DNA of 64,000 nt from Zygnema cylindricum. Taxonomy: Eukaryota > Streptophyta > Zygnematophyceae > Zygnematales > Zygnemataceae. Under the pieces are notes generated by a model, which searched no databases, was not told where the DNA came from, and saw nothing but the letters and a program-made list of their open reading frames with translations. Each line of letters starts with the position of its first letter. The stretch's first letter is position 1. Made by a program: the position numbers and the translations under genes. Below are positions 53,176-62,837 of the stretch, one piece after another. The DNA lies in NCBI GenBank assembly GCA_037447655.1, contig JBBHKE010001539.1, positions 283,224 through 347,223 of the forward strand, given 5' to 3'.

Positions 53176-54264
53176 CTACCTTCGTGGAATTTCGACCTCG
53201 TTTTTCGCCTCCAACTCTTCATCTAAAAGGAGCTCATCGTCCTCGTCCTCGGATTCTGCCTCAAGTACCTGTGTCACAAGGGCCTTTTTCTTTCCTCTTG
53301 GGGTACCACAGGTCTGCCCCTCCTTTAACCGAAGCTCGGTTAGCTTAGTGCACTCTGCCATATAGTGCCCAGGTGTCTTACAAAAATGAAATAAACCTTT
53401 GGGAGCCCTTAGTCCGAACTCGTCAGTCTGATTTTTCTGCTCCCTCCCCCCATAGTTTCTGACCGGTTTCCGGGAATCCTTGTTCCTCCAATCGGTGGCA
53501 GTTGCCAAGGCTTGGCCACTCTTTCCTCCCCTTCGGATCTCAATCGTATTCTCCCGAACGAGAATCATCCCTACCACCGAGTTCCATATCCACCTTGAGT
53601 CCGGCAAGTCCTGTACACGGTTGACTATGTTCTCGAACTCATCGGGTAACTTCATCAGTAAACAATTAACCTTTTCTTTTTCAATAAAATCTTTTCCAGC
53701 ACTCTCTAGCTCCATGAAGAGTGTAGCAAGCTCATTGCAAAAATCCAACATCTTACCCCCTTTGTATACATACTCCTTAACTTTCTGATCAACCAACTGT
53801 TGTTGCTGAATCGTACCACTTCGGTACATCTCTATGAGAGCCATCCAAAGATCGGATGCCCTTTCTACCTGCAAATGAGGAAATGCAAGTCCTTGCGTGA
53901 GATGGCTTGGGATGAAGTGTTTTGCCGCCATATTGTTGAAGTCCCAAGTTTCACTATCATTCTCCTCGTTCCTCGGAATAAGTGACATGAATGCTGAACC
54001 AGTTGCTATTGGTGTGGTCGTCTCCTTCTCCTTTCCTTTGTCCACCACCTCTCCTTCTTTTGTCTCCTCTGTTGAAGATGGACCTGCTTTCTTTGGGAAT
54101 CTGCTTCCTTCAAACCCTCGAGGTATTCGAAGACTTAATGGACTCCCCAATCGTCCACTCACTATCCCCCAAAACCTTTTTTCGCATAGAGCTCCTATCA
54201 TCATACTTTCCCAGTATATGAAGCCAGTTCCATTAAAGATTGGTACCCTAGAGGGTGGGCCCAT
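53176..54264 (-). CDS. gag polyprotein of copia element B
   Basis: One open frame, about 362 codons from the ATG inside the primer-binding site; an earlier ATG at 54,288 would start inside the LTR. N-terminus MGPPSRVPIFNGTGFIYW is the copia gag start. The middle matches retrotransposon gag (LATLFMELESAGKDF, LMKLPDEFENIVNRV). The zinc knuckle is FHFCKTPGHYMAECTKL, where the first Cys of CX2C is replaced by Phe or His. The frame closes with EIPRR and a TAG where element A has a Gln codon. This frame separates gag from protease. Confidence 0.82.
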   Translation of the reverse strand: MGPPSRVPIFNGTGFIYWESMMIGALCEKRFWGIVSGRLGSPLSLRIPRGFEGSRFPKKAGPSSTEETKEGEVVDKGKEKETTTPIATGSAFMSLIPRNEENDSETWDFNNMAAKHFIPSHLTQGLAFPHLQVERASDLWMALIEMYRSGTIQQQQLVDQKVKEYVYKGGKMLDFCNELATLFMELESAGKDFIEKEKVNCLLMKLPDEFENIVNRVQDLPDSRWIWNSVVGMILVRENTIEIRRGGKSGQALATATDWRNKDSRKPVRNYGGREQKNQTDEFGLRAPKGLFHFCKTPGHYMAECTKLTELRLKEGQTCGTPRGKKKALVTQVLEAESEDEDDELLLDEELEAKNEVEIPRR

Positions 54265-54268
54265 AACC
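54254..54268 (-). promoter_or_regulatory. Primer-binding site of element B (half-tRNA type)
   Basis: On the minus strand GGTTATGGGCCCACC follows the LTR end directly. It is the same site as in A and C, 15 matching bases here. Confidence 0.7.
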
Positions 54269-55322
54269 TGGAACTCAGAGACCTCCATAAGTCCTTAAAG
54301 TGGACAGCTTCCAAGAAGCCTCTAGGATAACCCTGACCCCTTTGTGTTTCACCAAAAACAACTGCCACCTTGGTAGATTATAACTCTGACCAACTTCACC
54401 TTTGTGAAAGCAAGACTACCCTGAGTTGATAGCAAAAAGAATCTCTGAATTTGCTCCCATGAGGAGTAAGTTATGGAGGGTCAAAATTGACCTTTTGTAC
54501 AGAAACTCTCTTGGAGAGAGGGTGCTATCTCCTAATTTTTCTAAGTCCTATCTCTCTCACAGACTTTGTCTACTGATGTACGCAGCCAATCAGAATGCAG
54601 TTCCGTACACAAAAGTAAAATTGGCGGTGTACTTTCTGTAAGAACACTGTACGACATGGCCTAAATGTCGACACAGGGTATGTCCGGATTCGCTCCCGTA
54701 ATCCTCGGAGATGCCGCGATCCAATGTAATTCCGCCACGTGTCATCCGATGTGGCGAAGACCACAAACCGCCAAAATCCTCTTCCGCGATCTCGGCGTTA
54801 ATTACGGCCGTCCGATTAAATTCATATTTAATCGTAGCCTTAATAAATACATGTGCGGTATTCTTTTCATTAACGAAATATATGCGTGGTATTGGTTTCT
54901 TATCCTTACCGCAATCCGTACTTTTACATTAATGGATCTATGTCTCCCGTAAACAGTTATAGTTAAATGAATTATCCTACTTGATAATGTTTAATTAAAT
55001 ATCAAACCCTATCGTACGTAACACTCGATAAAGACTTAACCCTAAGGCTACCGGCTACTAGCTGTGTGCCAGCCGGTAGGTACCACGATTAAATCCTGTA
55101 GCCGGCACATACCTTTTAGTAAATAAACCCCAAACTAATATATAATCCCAGTAAACTTCTGGATAGCCTAGGTAGCCATGGCTCTAGCTCCCTCTCCAAT
55201 TTCTCAGTGACTCCGACAAGTTTCAGAGTTGGAGAGAGAAGTTAGAGGAAGACTGCCTCGGCTTCTTTCTATATTTCTATTTAGACCTAGAAAATACTTT
55301 AAATGGACCATTAATTTCTACA
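54269..55322 (-). repeat. 5' LTR of copia element B
   Basis: 1054 bp with TG...CA ends. The tRNA-like module is on the plus strand at about 55,028-55,108. Confidence 0.93.
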
Positions 55323-55327
55323 TGTAC

Positions 55328-55652
55328 GGCAGTGTAATATGATTGGTGCCGTACACCAGTAGATAGAGTTTTAGAGAGAGATAGGACTTAAAAAAAATTG
55401 GTAGATAGTACCCTCTCTCTCAGAGAGCTTCTATATTAAAGGTCAACTTTGACCCTCCATAATTTACTACTCAGTGGAACAAATTCAGAGATTCTTTTTG
55501 CTATCGACTCAGGGGAGTCTTTCCTTCACAAGGGTAGTTTTTGTTTTCCAGGGTGGCGGTTATTCGTGCTGAAAGACAAAGGGGTCAGGGTTGTCCTAGA
55601 GGCATCTTGTGAGCTGCTTACTCTGAGGTCTTATGGAGGTCTTAGAGTTGCA
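55328..55652 (+). repeat. 3' LTR of element A, second part
   Basis: It continues the LTR broken at 48,869. It contains GGTCAACTTTGACCCTCCATAA and ends GTCTTAGAGTTGCA before the GATTT duplication. Confidence 0.9.
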
Positions 55653-55985
55653 GATTTAAGGATAAGATTGGGGGGTAATGGTTATGACATCACTAATGGG
55701 AGTGATGCCATTTATGAAGGTGTGCCTATAAAAGGGTTAGCATCTTGGTGTGTGTTGCAAATTGAAGATGGGGATGGCTTTTGGAATTGCAAGAGGGAAA
55801 TCGGTTTTTGTATGGATGGAAAAGAGATAAGGTGGATAAAATCTTTGCTTGGATTTATGAAAAGCGGGATGTTAAATAAAATGTGTGATCATCAAGAGAG
55901 AATGTTTATTTCAGCTCATCTAATAGACCTTAATAAATATAAGGGTATTTTCTTAAAGTTTCATGAAAAAAAAAAGAAAAAGAAA
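55653..55985 (+). pseudogene. RNase H remnant of copia element C
   Basis: Reads GYDITNGSDAIYEGVPIKG, CVLQIEDGDGFWNCKRE, KEIRWIKSLLGF, MLNKMCDHQERMFISAHLID and NKYKGIFLKFHEK, matching copia RNase H in order but missing the QSTMEAEY block and with catalytic-site changes (NGSDA for TWSDA). An A-rich run (55,966-55,996) and a polypurine tract precede the 3' LTR at 56,065. The reading frame is open from 55,449, but its first part is LTR A sequence, not gene. Confidence 0.8.
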
Positions 55986-56339
55986 AAGAAAAAAGGGGAG
56001 CGTGTTTTAGTTTTTTTTTTTGTGTGAAAAGTTGAAAAAAAAAATAGACTAGAAAAAAGTGGATTGTTGATATTCATGCATTTTCTAGGTCTAAATAGGA
56101 AAAATAAAAGGAGAAAGACAGCAAAGGCAACATGTTTCTCGCTCCACTCCCCTATCCCCATACTTCTTATAGTCACTGAAGACCGGAGAGAGAGCTACAA
56201 CCATGACAGCATATGTTGTCCAAAGGAGACAAAGAATAGGCTAGATACTCAGTGTAGTGTATACCAAAAGGTGGTTGCCGGCACCAAGATTTGATCTTAC
56301 TACCTACATGTTGTCAAACTAGCCGGTAGCCGTTAGCTT

Positions 56340-57369
56340 TGTAAATTTGACACCTTCATATGACCCCAGAGTAGGCAGCTCACACTAAGCCTCTAGGATA
56401 ACCCTGACCCCTTTGTGTTTCAGCAAATATAACTACCATCCTGACAGAAAAAAACTCTGACCACCTTCACCCTTGTGAATGGAAGACTCTCGTGAGTCTA
56501 TAGCAAAAATAATCTCTCAATTTTCTCCCCGAGCATCAAGTTATAGAGGGTCAAAGTTGACCTTTTATACAGAAGCTCCCTGGGAGAGAGGGTCCAATCT
56601 ATCAATTTTTTCTAAGTCCTATCTCTCTAAAACTCTATCTACTGAAGTACGGCACCAATCATAATACAGTATCGTATAGAAAGGTTTAGGTGTCGGTGTA
56701 CTTTTTGTACGGCCATTGTACGACATGGCCAACAAGTCGACAAATGTCATTTTTGGATTCGTTCCTGTAATCCCCGGAGATGCCGTAATCCAATATGGTT
56801 GTGCCACGTGTCAATCGATGTGATTTTAACCGCAAACCGCCTAAAACCTAATTCGCGATCTCGGCATGCTTCGCGGCCGTCGGTTTAAACCTGATTTCAA
56901 TCGTAGCGGTCATAAATACTTGCGCAATATTTGTTTCGCCTTCGAAACAGAGTGTGCGGTATTCGTTCCGGATGTTCCGTGCGCCGTACAACACAAAATG
57001 TATCTATGTCAAAATACACAATTAAATGAAATAGTCGACGTGTAAGTATTTATATAATTATCAAACCCTATATCACATAACCTTAATCCTGACTAATTGG
57101 CTAAGGCGACCGGCTTCCGGTTGCTTTGACGGACGGCAGGTACCAGGTTCAAATCCCGGATCCGTGAATTACTATTTTAGTAAATATACCAATCTAATGT
57201 CTGACCCCGTCCGGATAACATTCGCGGCCATGGCTCTATCTCCCTTTCCAACTTTCAGTGACTGCGACAAGTGTGGGAGCTAAAGAGAGGAGTTAGAGGC
57301 AAATTGCCTCTGCTTTTTTTTCTGCATTTTTCAAACCCTATAATACTACAATAGCCTTTAATTTCTACA
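56340..57369 (-). mobile_element. Solo copia LTR D
   Basis: 1030 bp, TG...CA ends on both strands, duplication AGCTT at 56,335-56,339 and 57,370-57,374. It matches the LTRs of A and B (CCTCTAGGATAACCCTGACC, GGTCAAAGTTGACC, CTCGGCATGC region) but is more diverged. No internal domain, so it is the product of LTR-LTR recombination. Confidence 0.93.
57085..57170 (+). other. tRNA-like module inside LTR D
   Basis: Contains TGGCTAAGGCGACCGG (A-box-like) and, about 50 bases on, GGTTCAAATCCCGG (perfect B-box consensus). Related but decayed copies occur in all six other LTRs of the window, always antisense to the LTR: about 40,185-40,262, 42,945-43,001, 48,365-48,442, 49,630-49,710, 55,028-55,108 and 56,270-56,335. 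No convincing cloverleaf with an acceptor stem was found, so it is not called a tRNA gene. Confidence 0.55.
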
Positions 57370-59000
57370 AGCTTTATCCTATAGTATAGGAACAATGTTG
57401 AGATGTATATGATACGATAAATATTTAAATACATCCACGTTGAATATTCCATTTAGCTAATAGAAAGGAATCTTCAACATAGAACCCACTGTACCTTATA
57501 TACTTTACGAAACAAATGTTACGGACATTTATTTCGACGCTCCGTATCAAAAGCCGAATTTGATCGACGGTCGTGGTGCGAGCCGGGATTTCGGAATGGT
57601 CGCCTTGGCTTTTTCGGGGGCCGCCACTCCGGATGACACGTGGCAATATCTTAGAGGATTGCGGGATCTCCGAAACGCGAATTGACAAGTCTGGTGTGAC
57701 AAATGTCACATTATGGCGAGTTCCTACAATGACCGTATAAAAAGTTCTTCGGCACCTGTACTTTATTGTACGGAATAGTCCTATGATTGGTCCGTACTTC
57801 AGTAGAAGGGGTTTTAGAGAGGGAATAAGACTTAGTATTTTTTATGGTAGGTAGCCGTCTCTTTGAGATAGCACTTTGTATAAAAGGCTAACTTTGAGCA
57901 GTCATATCTAACAATTTACTGGACCATTTTCAGTGATTCTTTTTATTGCAGACTCATAGGAGTAAAAGCTACATAGGGGTGTAGTCTGTCAGAGTTTTTG
58001 CTTGTCAGGGTGGCTGCATTTCTAAGGGGAAGTCAAAGTGGGTGAATGTGTCCAAAACTCATATTCTGGCTTTGCATTTTGTGGTGGAACTGAGCACACA
58101 TAAAGTCTTATTTCACAGGGGTGAAGTTGTATTGGGGTTGTGATTGTCCAGGGGTCAATTATTTGGTTTTTTATCAACTTGGAGTCTACACTAACTAGAT
58201 AAACTTCCTTGGACCTGCGGATTCTATGGGGGGAAAGGAACCCATAGAATTACTAATTTTATTATGACGGTCGACGTCCGCAAGCGCGGCAAATTTTTAA
58301 GCGGTTGAAACAATATTTTGAAAGTCAAAGTTGTCTAACCGATTGACCGTCAAATTTGTACTCAACGGGACTTTATTTGTACCAATATGTACTTCAAACG
58401 TATAATTTTTGACAAAATGACGTTAGTGACTGTGCGCAACCAAAAAAGTCACTGTCATGATCAATTCCCTAAATTTGTGTCATTGATTCTAATTTGTGTA
58501 TCAATACCATTATGAAAAAAATGTTTAATTGTAATTTCTTTATAACGCTGATTTTGTTATACAGAATCTGCCGTCATTACATATATGTTAAAATTGGTAG
58601 ATGTACAAAATCTGACAATCTGTACCAAGTCGTGTCCTTTCACTGTAATTAATCCATATTTCTAATTTGGGTTTGCGAACGCGTTTGTCGCAAACTCGAC
58701 TCCACGTTTATTCTAAGTGCAGTTCTGTATGCAACTGACATAAGTTATCCACAATTTTCGTACGTTTTTCGGTAATCAAGTACAGTTTTGTACCAACAAA
58801 CACATTTTCAAACACCGCACTATTTGTGAAATAAGTACGGTAATTCCATTGACGCTAATTCACAAAAACCGTAATTAACGTCACGGATAAAATAGAATCA
58901 GTCACTATATTTCAGGCATCAATGTTAAATTTTTGGGGCGCCGATATAGAGTACATAAGTCTAATAACGATTCACGGCGTAGTATCCTCTCTGAGGACAC

Positions 59001-59620
59001 TACATCGCCAATCGCAATTAGCGTAGTAGTTTCTTTAGCGTATATGAATAATTATCGTGGTTTACGCTAATCAAGAATTTGAAAATTTTGAAAAAAAACA
59101 TGCATTCTAATTGTTTAATAATTCTAATTTTAGTCTTTGAAAAAAATAAATGTCGGTCGCAAACATTTTTACACAAATATAGGTATTCGAACAAAATCTG
59201 ACAAACCGTACACAAATCTTACGTTCACACAATCGAAAGTTTCAAATATCACACTCGCACATATTCGTCCAATAACCACGTTTCGACTCGAAACGTGGTT
59301 GTTGGACGAATATGTGCGAGCGTGATATTTGACAGCCCGATTTTATCCCTTTTTTAGAGCGCATATTCTCATGCGTCTGCGGTTACTAAAAGTCATTTAA
59401 TATACTTTTTCACTTAAAAAGGTACAATATTGTACGGTCTGACACGCACTGTATACCACACTATTTAAATGACCACGTACTTTAATTTTGTGAGGAACTT
59501 GGGACATAACCCTAAATGGCGTACAAAAAAAAAATAGAATAAGCCTTGCTATTGGAGAATAATAATAAAAAAAACGGGACGAAACTAGCGTACACTACGC
59601 TAATAATGATTGGCGGTGTA
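59001..59620. mobile_element. TIR element I with internal perfect hairpin
   Basis: Termini TACATCGCCAATCGCAATTAG and, reverse complemented, TACACCGCCAATCATTATTAG, with TA at both edges. Interior block CAAAATCTGACAAACCGTACA resembles the E family. It carries the long hairpin at 59,243-59,331. No coding capacity. Confidence 0.75.
59243..59331. repeat. Long near-perfect hairpin (43-44 bp arms)
   Basis: Left arm 59,243-59,285 and right arm 59,289-59,331 are inverse complements except at two positions. The loop is three bases (ACT). Both mismatches would be G-U wobbles in one RNA orientation. Confidence 0.93.
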
Positions 59621-60033
59621 GCGAATCACTGGACGAAGTGACCTTTTGCTTCGAAAACTTATAATTGGACGATGACGTTGTCGCCCAAAAGATTGGAGAA
59701 TCTTGAAGAATCTCCAGTAATCATGTTTTATAAAATAAAAAAAATACAATTCGAGCATGTATGGCAATGTGCTGGATCTATACGAAAATGAACTTTTTCA
59801 AGTAAACAACCCCACTTTTCGCCTAATGGAGGTTTACCCTTTGATAGCAAACATGACCAGAATTTATATTGGCGATCTCCTACAGTATTGAAAGGAAATC
59901 GAAACTTTTGCTTGCATAATAATTGCCGGCACCGTTGTTTTTTAATTTTTTGATTTCTCAGACTGGGATGCATAGAACAGACATACGATAAAAAATTAAA
60001 AACTATATAAATTTAGTACGAATGGCAGTAAAC

Positions 60034-60517
60034 TAGACCGCGATTCGTAATTAGAGTATAGAAAAATTATAGTAAAAAAAGATAAAAATATAATTAGTTT
60101 GAACTCTAATTTGTGTGATTGAACTTTTTCAAAAAGGAATTTACTCTAGTTTATTTAAGTATTATAATTTGACGCGAAATTAGGAATTCGTACATAATTT
60201 GACAAAACGTACAGTTTATCGTCATTATGAACGTTTGCACTACGCGGTTTTTTAAAACGCAGTTACATGATAACGGCCTTTATTAAATCATTATTTGTAC
60301 TTTTTTACTTGTAAAAGTACAAATTTGCTCGGTCGGACGTCGTCCGTACTCCACACTATTTAAAATGAACATATATTAGAATTAAAAACGTCAATTAAAC
60401 CTTACCTTAAATAGCATAATGAAAAAATTAGAATCATTTACTCTATTTGATGTGATAGAGTCGAAATTTCGAGCGACCGAATTAGAGTAATTTACTCTAA
60501 TTACGATTCGCGGTGTA
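60034..60517 (+). mobile_element. E-family TIR element E3
   Basis: Left end TAGACCGCGATTCGTAATTAG (one base altered from the family) and right end CTAATTACGATTCGCGGTGTA. About 484 bp, same length and interior order as E1. No coding capacity. Confidence 0.78.
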
Positions 60518-60991
60518 CCGTAAAATACCGTTTTACACTTCCCGTAAATTTCCCGTTCATTTTACCGGATAGAAAGTACATCGTGCTTTTTTGCGATTTT
60601 TTCAAAAGTCACGAATAATACGTAAAAATAGGAAAGAAAATAATAAAATAGCGCGATTTGAACAATTATGCAGCAAAGCAGTGACTTTAATAGGTACAAG
60701 CTGGAACTTTCTTTCTGTTCGCGTACTACAAAACCGGCGCAACATTGTATTAGCATGAGTCACACAAGTCACAACTTTTTGGGCTTTTCTATTTGACACC
60801 CGTTTTGGTCGGCCAAACCGTTTGCGCTTTTTTTAAAATTTGAACAGGTTAAGTTTTCCGATGAGTTTACACCGGATCGATGAATCCTTGAACGACCAGA
60901 GTTCTCTAGTAAATTTTATCGGGCCGAAACGTACTTCGTACTGTACGTAATTCGAATTTCATACAGTGTGAAAATGCCGTATAGTATGTGC

Positions 60992-61213
60992 TACATCGTG
61001 TATCGCTATTAGTGTTAATAATTTTTTCGCCACTTAAAACATCTTTTCTCCGTACACACTTCTCCGATTTTCAAATGGAGACCGCCAATTGAAAGCTGAG
61101 AATCATAACTTTCAATCGCAACCGTCCGATCTGCAATCCGACATATGTGTACGGAGAAAATATGTTTTAAGAGACGAAAAAAAACATTAACACTAATAGT
61201 GATACACGGTGTA
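60992..61213. mobile_element. Short foldback TIR element H
   Basis: 222 bp. Ends TACATCGTGTATCGCTATTAG and CTAATAGTGATACACGGTGTA. Almost the whole length folds: TTTTCTCCGTACACA near 61,045 pairs with TGTGTACGGAGAAAA near 61,146. It ends four bases before E2 begins. Confidence 0.82.
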
Positions 61214-61336
61214 ATGTACACCGCGAATCGTAATTAGAGTAAAGAAATAATTAGTGTAAAAAAACGAAAAAAAAAATTGGAGTTATTAACTCTATTTTGG
61301 GTATTCAAGCCTTTTCAAAAAATTAATTTACTCTAA

Positions 61337-62072
61337 GGGTGACGTTCCACCAGGCGAAAAGTGGCGTAGTTTACAGAAATCCGCGATCCTCCGTACCAGA
61401 TCGTACCGCCTATTTTGTTTTTATAAGAAAAACAACATTACAGAGAATCTTGTCGATACTCTCCGAAGGTCTTGGAGGTAATACTGGCCGTCGGATGTTC
61501 ATCTGCGAGGAGTTCGCTTCATTTTTTTCTGTAACTGTCAACCCACCTCGAGGAGGTGGGTTGGCAGATACAGAAAAAAAAATCGTGACACGCTGGACGA
61601 TTAAGCTACGTGTCATGATAGAAAACCAACGAAAAATCTTAAGATTTGCACATGACACGCGCTTTCCAAAATACAACCGAAAATAAAAACGAAATTTCGT
61701 AACATTCCCTCGTCACGCTATTTTCGGTAACTTTTGTTTGTCACACTATTTCTCTCAAAGGACTTTCGTTATGTTCGTAAACTGAAACCCTAAAAAATGA
61801 GCTGGCGTACAGTCTGGCGTCTGCAAAAAGTATATTTGTTTTGTCGCATTATTACTTCGTACGCAGGTACATGGTACGCAAGTCAAGATTTGAAGTTAAG
61901 TTTGTCGATGCTAAAAATCTGAAAGATATTCAATATCGGATCGTAGCTTGCGTCGCGCCAGTCAATTTAGAACACGTGGCATACAGACTCTATGTGATGG
62001 AACATCGATTCAATCTACCGGGTCTGTAGAGTTTGTCGTACAATTACAAAAACGTATGATGGAACTTCACCC
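61337..62072 (+). mobile_element. PIF/Harbinger-like MITE G2, TSD TAA
   Basis: TIR GGGTGACGTTCCACCA and TGATGGAACTTCACCC; TAA at 61,334-61,336 and 62,073-62,075. 736 bp, inverse copy of G1. Central hairpin CCCACCTCGAGGAGGTGGG at about 61,541. Confidence 0.88.
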
Positions 62073-62075
62073 TAA

Positions 62076-62837
62076 GCATCGGACGAAAAGTGGGGTAGTT
62101 TACAAAAATCGGCGCCTATTCGTACCGGCCGTACCGCCTATTTTGTTTTTATATGCAAACAACAATACAAAGAAATTTGCCAATATTCTCCAAAGGTTTG
62201 GGAGGTAACAATGACCGTTGTATTTGTTTTCGCGAAGCATTCGCTTCGAAAGTTTATGTAAATGGTGATGTACCTCGACGAGGTACATCACCATTTAAAA
62301 AAAAAAATGAGCCGCGACACGTTGGATAATGAACATACGTGTCAAGACGACAGCCAACGGAAATCGAAAAATTTCGCACATGATACATCCATTCAAAAAT
62401 TTAAAATCCTAACCGAAATCACAAAAGTAATCTCGTAACAAACTTTCGTCACGCTATTTTTGTTAGAGCCCATTCGAAACACTATTTGTGGAAGTGCTCA
62501 TTCGTCACGCGAAAAAATAGGAAGTCAAAATTCCTAAAAAAACTGAGCTTGTTTCTGACAAGGCGTTTGCAAAGAGTACAAAAATATGTTGTACGATGAC
62601 CTGGTCCACACGTACATGGTACGCAAATGAAGATTTCAAGTTGAAGTTGGTCGGTGACTAATTAAACTTACCTAAATTAGAATAATGAAAAAATTAGAAT
62701 CATTTACTCTATTTGATGTCATAGAGTCGAAATTTCGAGCGACCGAATTAGAGTAATTTACTCTAATTACGATTCGCGGTGTAGCATCTTGTAATGTTCT
62801 CCGTACGATTACGGAATTTCCTGATGGAACGCCACCC
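62076..62837 (+). mobile_element. Second MITE G3 abutting G2
   Basis: Colinear with G2 but diverged (GACGAAAAGTGGGGTAGTTTAC, TTTGTTTTTATATGCAAACAAC). The left TIR has decayed to GCATCGGACG, the right TIR TGATGGAACGCCACCC is intact, followed by TAA (62,838-62,840). The central hairpin stem is different: GTGATGTACCTC/GAGGTACATCAC at 62,263-62,291. E4 lies inside it. Confidence 0.72.
62665..62783 (+). mobile_element. E-family fragment E4 inside G3
   Basis: Nearly identical to the last 115 bp of E3: TGAAAAAATTAGAATCATTTAC and CGAAATTTCGAGCGACCG, ending CTAATTACGATTCGCGGTGTA. Only one terminus is present. Confidence 0.8.

Larger units (their letters stand above)
48870..55322 (-). mobile_element. 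Ty1/copia element B, innermost, minus strand
   Basis: 6,453 bp. 5' LTR 55,322-54,269 and 3' LTR 49,922-48,870, both with TG...CA ends. The duplication TGTAC is at 48,865-48,869 and 55,323-55,327. The polypurine tract AAAATAAAAGGAG abuts the 3' LTR. Coding regions are much better preserved than in A or C. Its LTR start (TGTAGAAATTAATGG) is closest to A and D, so all belong to one copia family. Confidence 0.95.
42702..55652 (+). mobile_element. Ty1/copia element A, inserted in C, interrupted by B
   Basis: 5' LTR 42,702-43,765 (TGTAGAAAT...GAGTTGCA). Internal region 43,766-48,141, ending in the polypurine tract GAAAATAAGAGGAG. 3' LTR 48,142-48,869 plus 55,328-55,652. The 5-bp duplication GATTT is at 42,697-42,701 and 55,653-55,657. 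The LTRs resemble each other but show frequent single-base differences, so the insertion is not recent. Confidence 0.92.
39977..58254 (+). mobile_element. Ty1/copia element C (outermost), internally deleted
   Basis: 5' LTR 39,977-41,126 (starts TGTTGATATTC, ends AATTACA). gag lies at 41,131-42,696 and RNase H remains at 55,653-55,985. The 3' LTR is 56,065-56,339 plus 57,375-58,254, interrupted by solo LTR D. Element A is inserted between gag and RNase H. Joining the two sides of the GATTT duplication puts gag-side sequence directly beside RNase H, so PR, INT and most of RT were already gone. The outer duplication is unclear: AACTG on the left, a diverged right edge. Confidence 0.85.
56065..58254 (+). 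repeat. 3' LTR of copia element C, split by solo LTR D
   Basis: Parts 56,065-56,339 and 57,375-58,254 align with the 5' LTR at 39,977-41,126. The interruption is bounded by AGCTT duplicates. The right end (AATTACT) differs by a base from the 5' LTR end (AATTACA). Confidence 0.88.
38341..58981. mobile_element. Foldback/palindromic DNA element F, split by nested insertions
   Basis: Left terminus TACACCGTGAATCGTTATTA at 38,341 and right terminus, reverse complemented, TACGCCGTGAATCGTTATTA ending at 58,981. The inside is a long palindrome centred near 39,655: 39,102-39,640 is inverted against 39,680-39,976 plus 58,255 to about 58,500. Shared blocks include GGTTGCGCAC, CAATCGGTT, CGTCGACCGTCATAATAAAATT and GAGCTCACGTAAAGACAAAAAGT. 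G1 interrupts the left end and copia C interrupts the right arm. Whether the last 450 bp (58,520-58,981) belongs to F or to a neighbouring related element is uncertain. Confidence 0.6.

Noticed and set aside
55449-56027. 192-codon ORF as a single gene
   Set aside because: It joins LTR A sequence to the RNase H relic of element C across a target duplication; it is a chance fusion.
57085-57170. Functional tRNA gene
   Set aside because: A and B boxes are good, but no acceptor stem or clear anticodon loop could be paired, and it is part of a repeated LTR.
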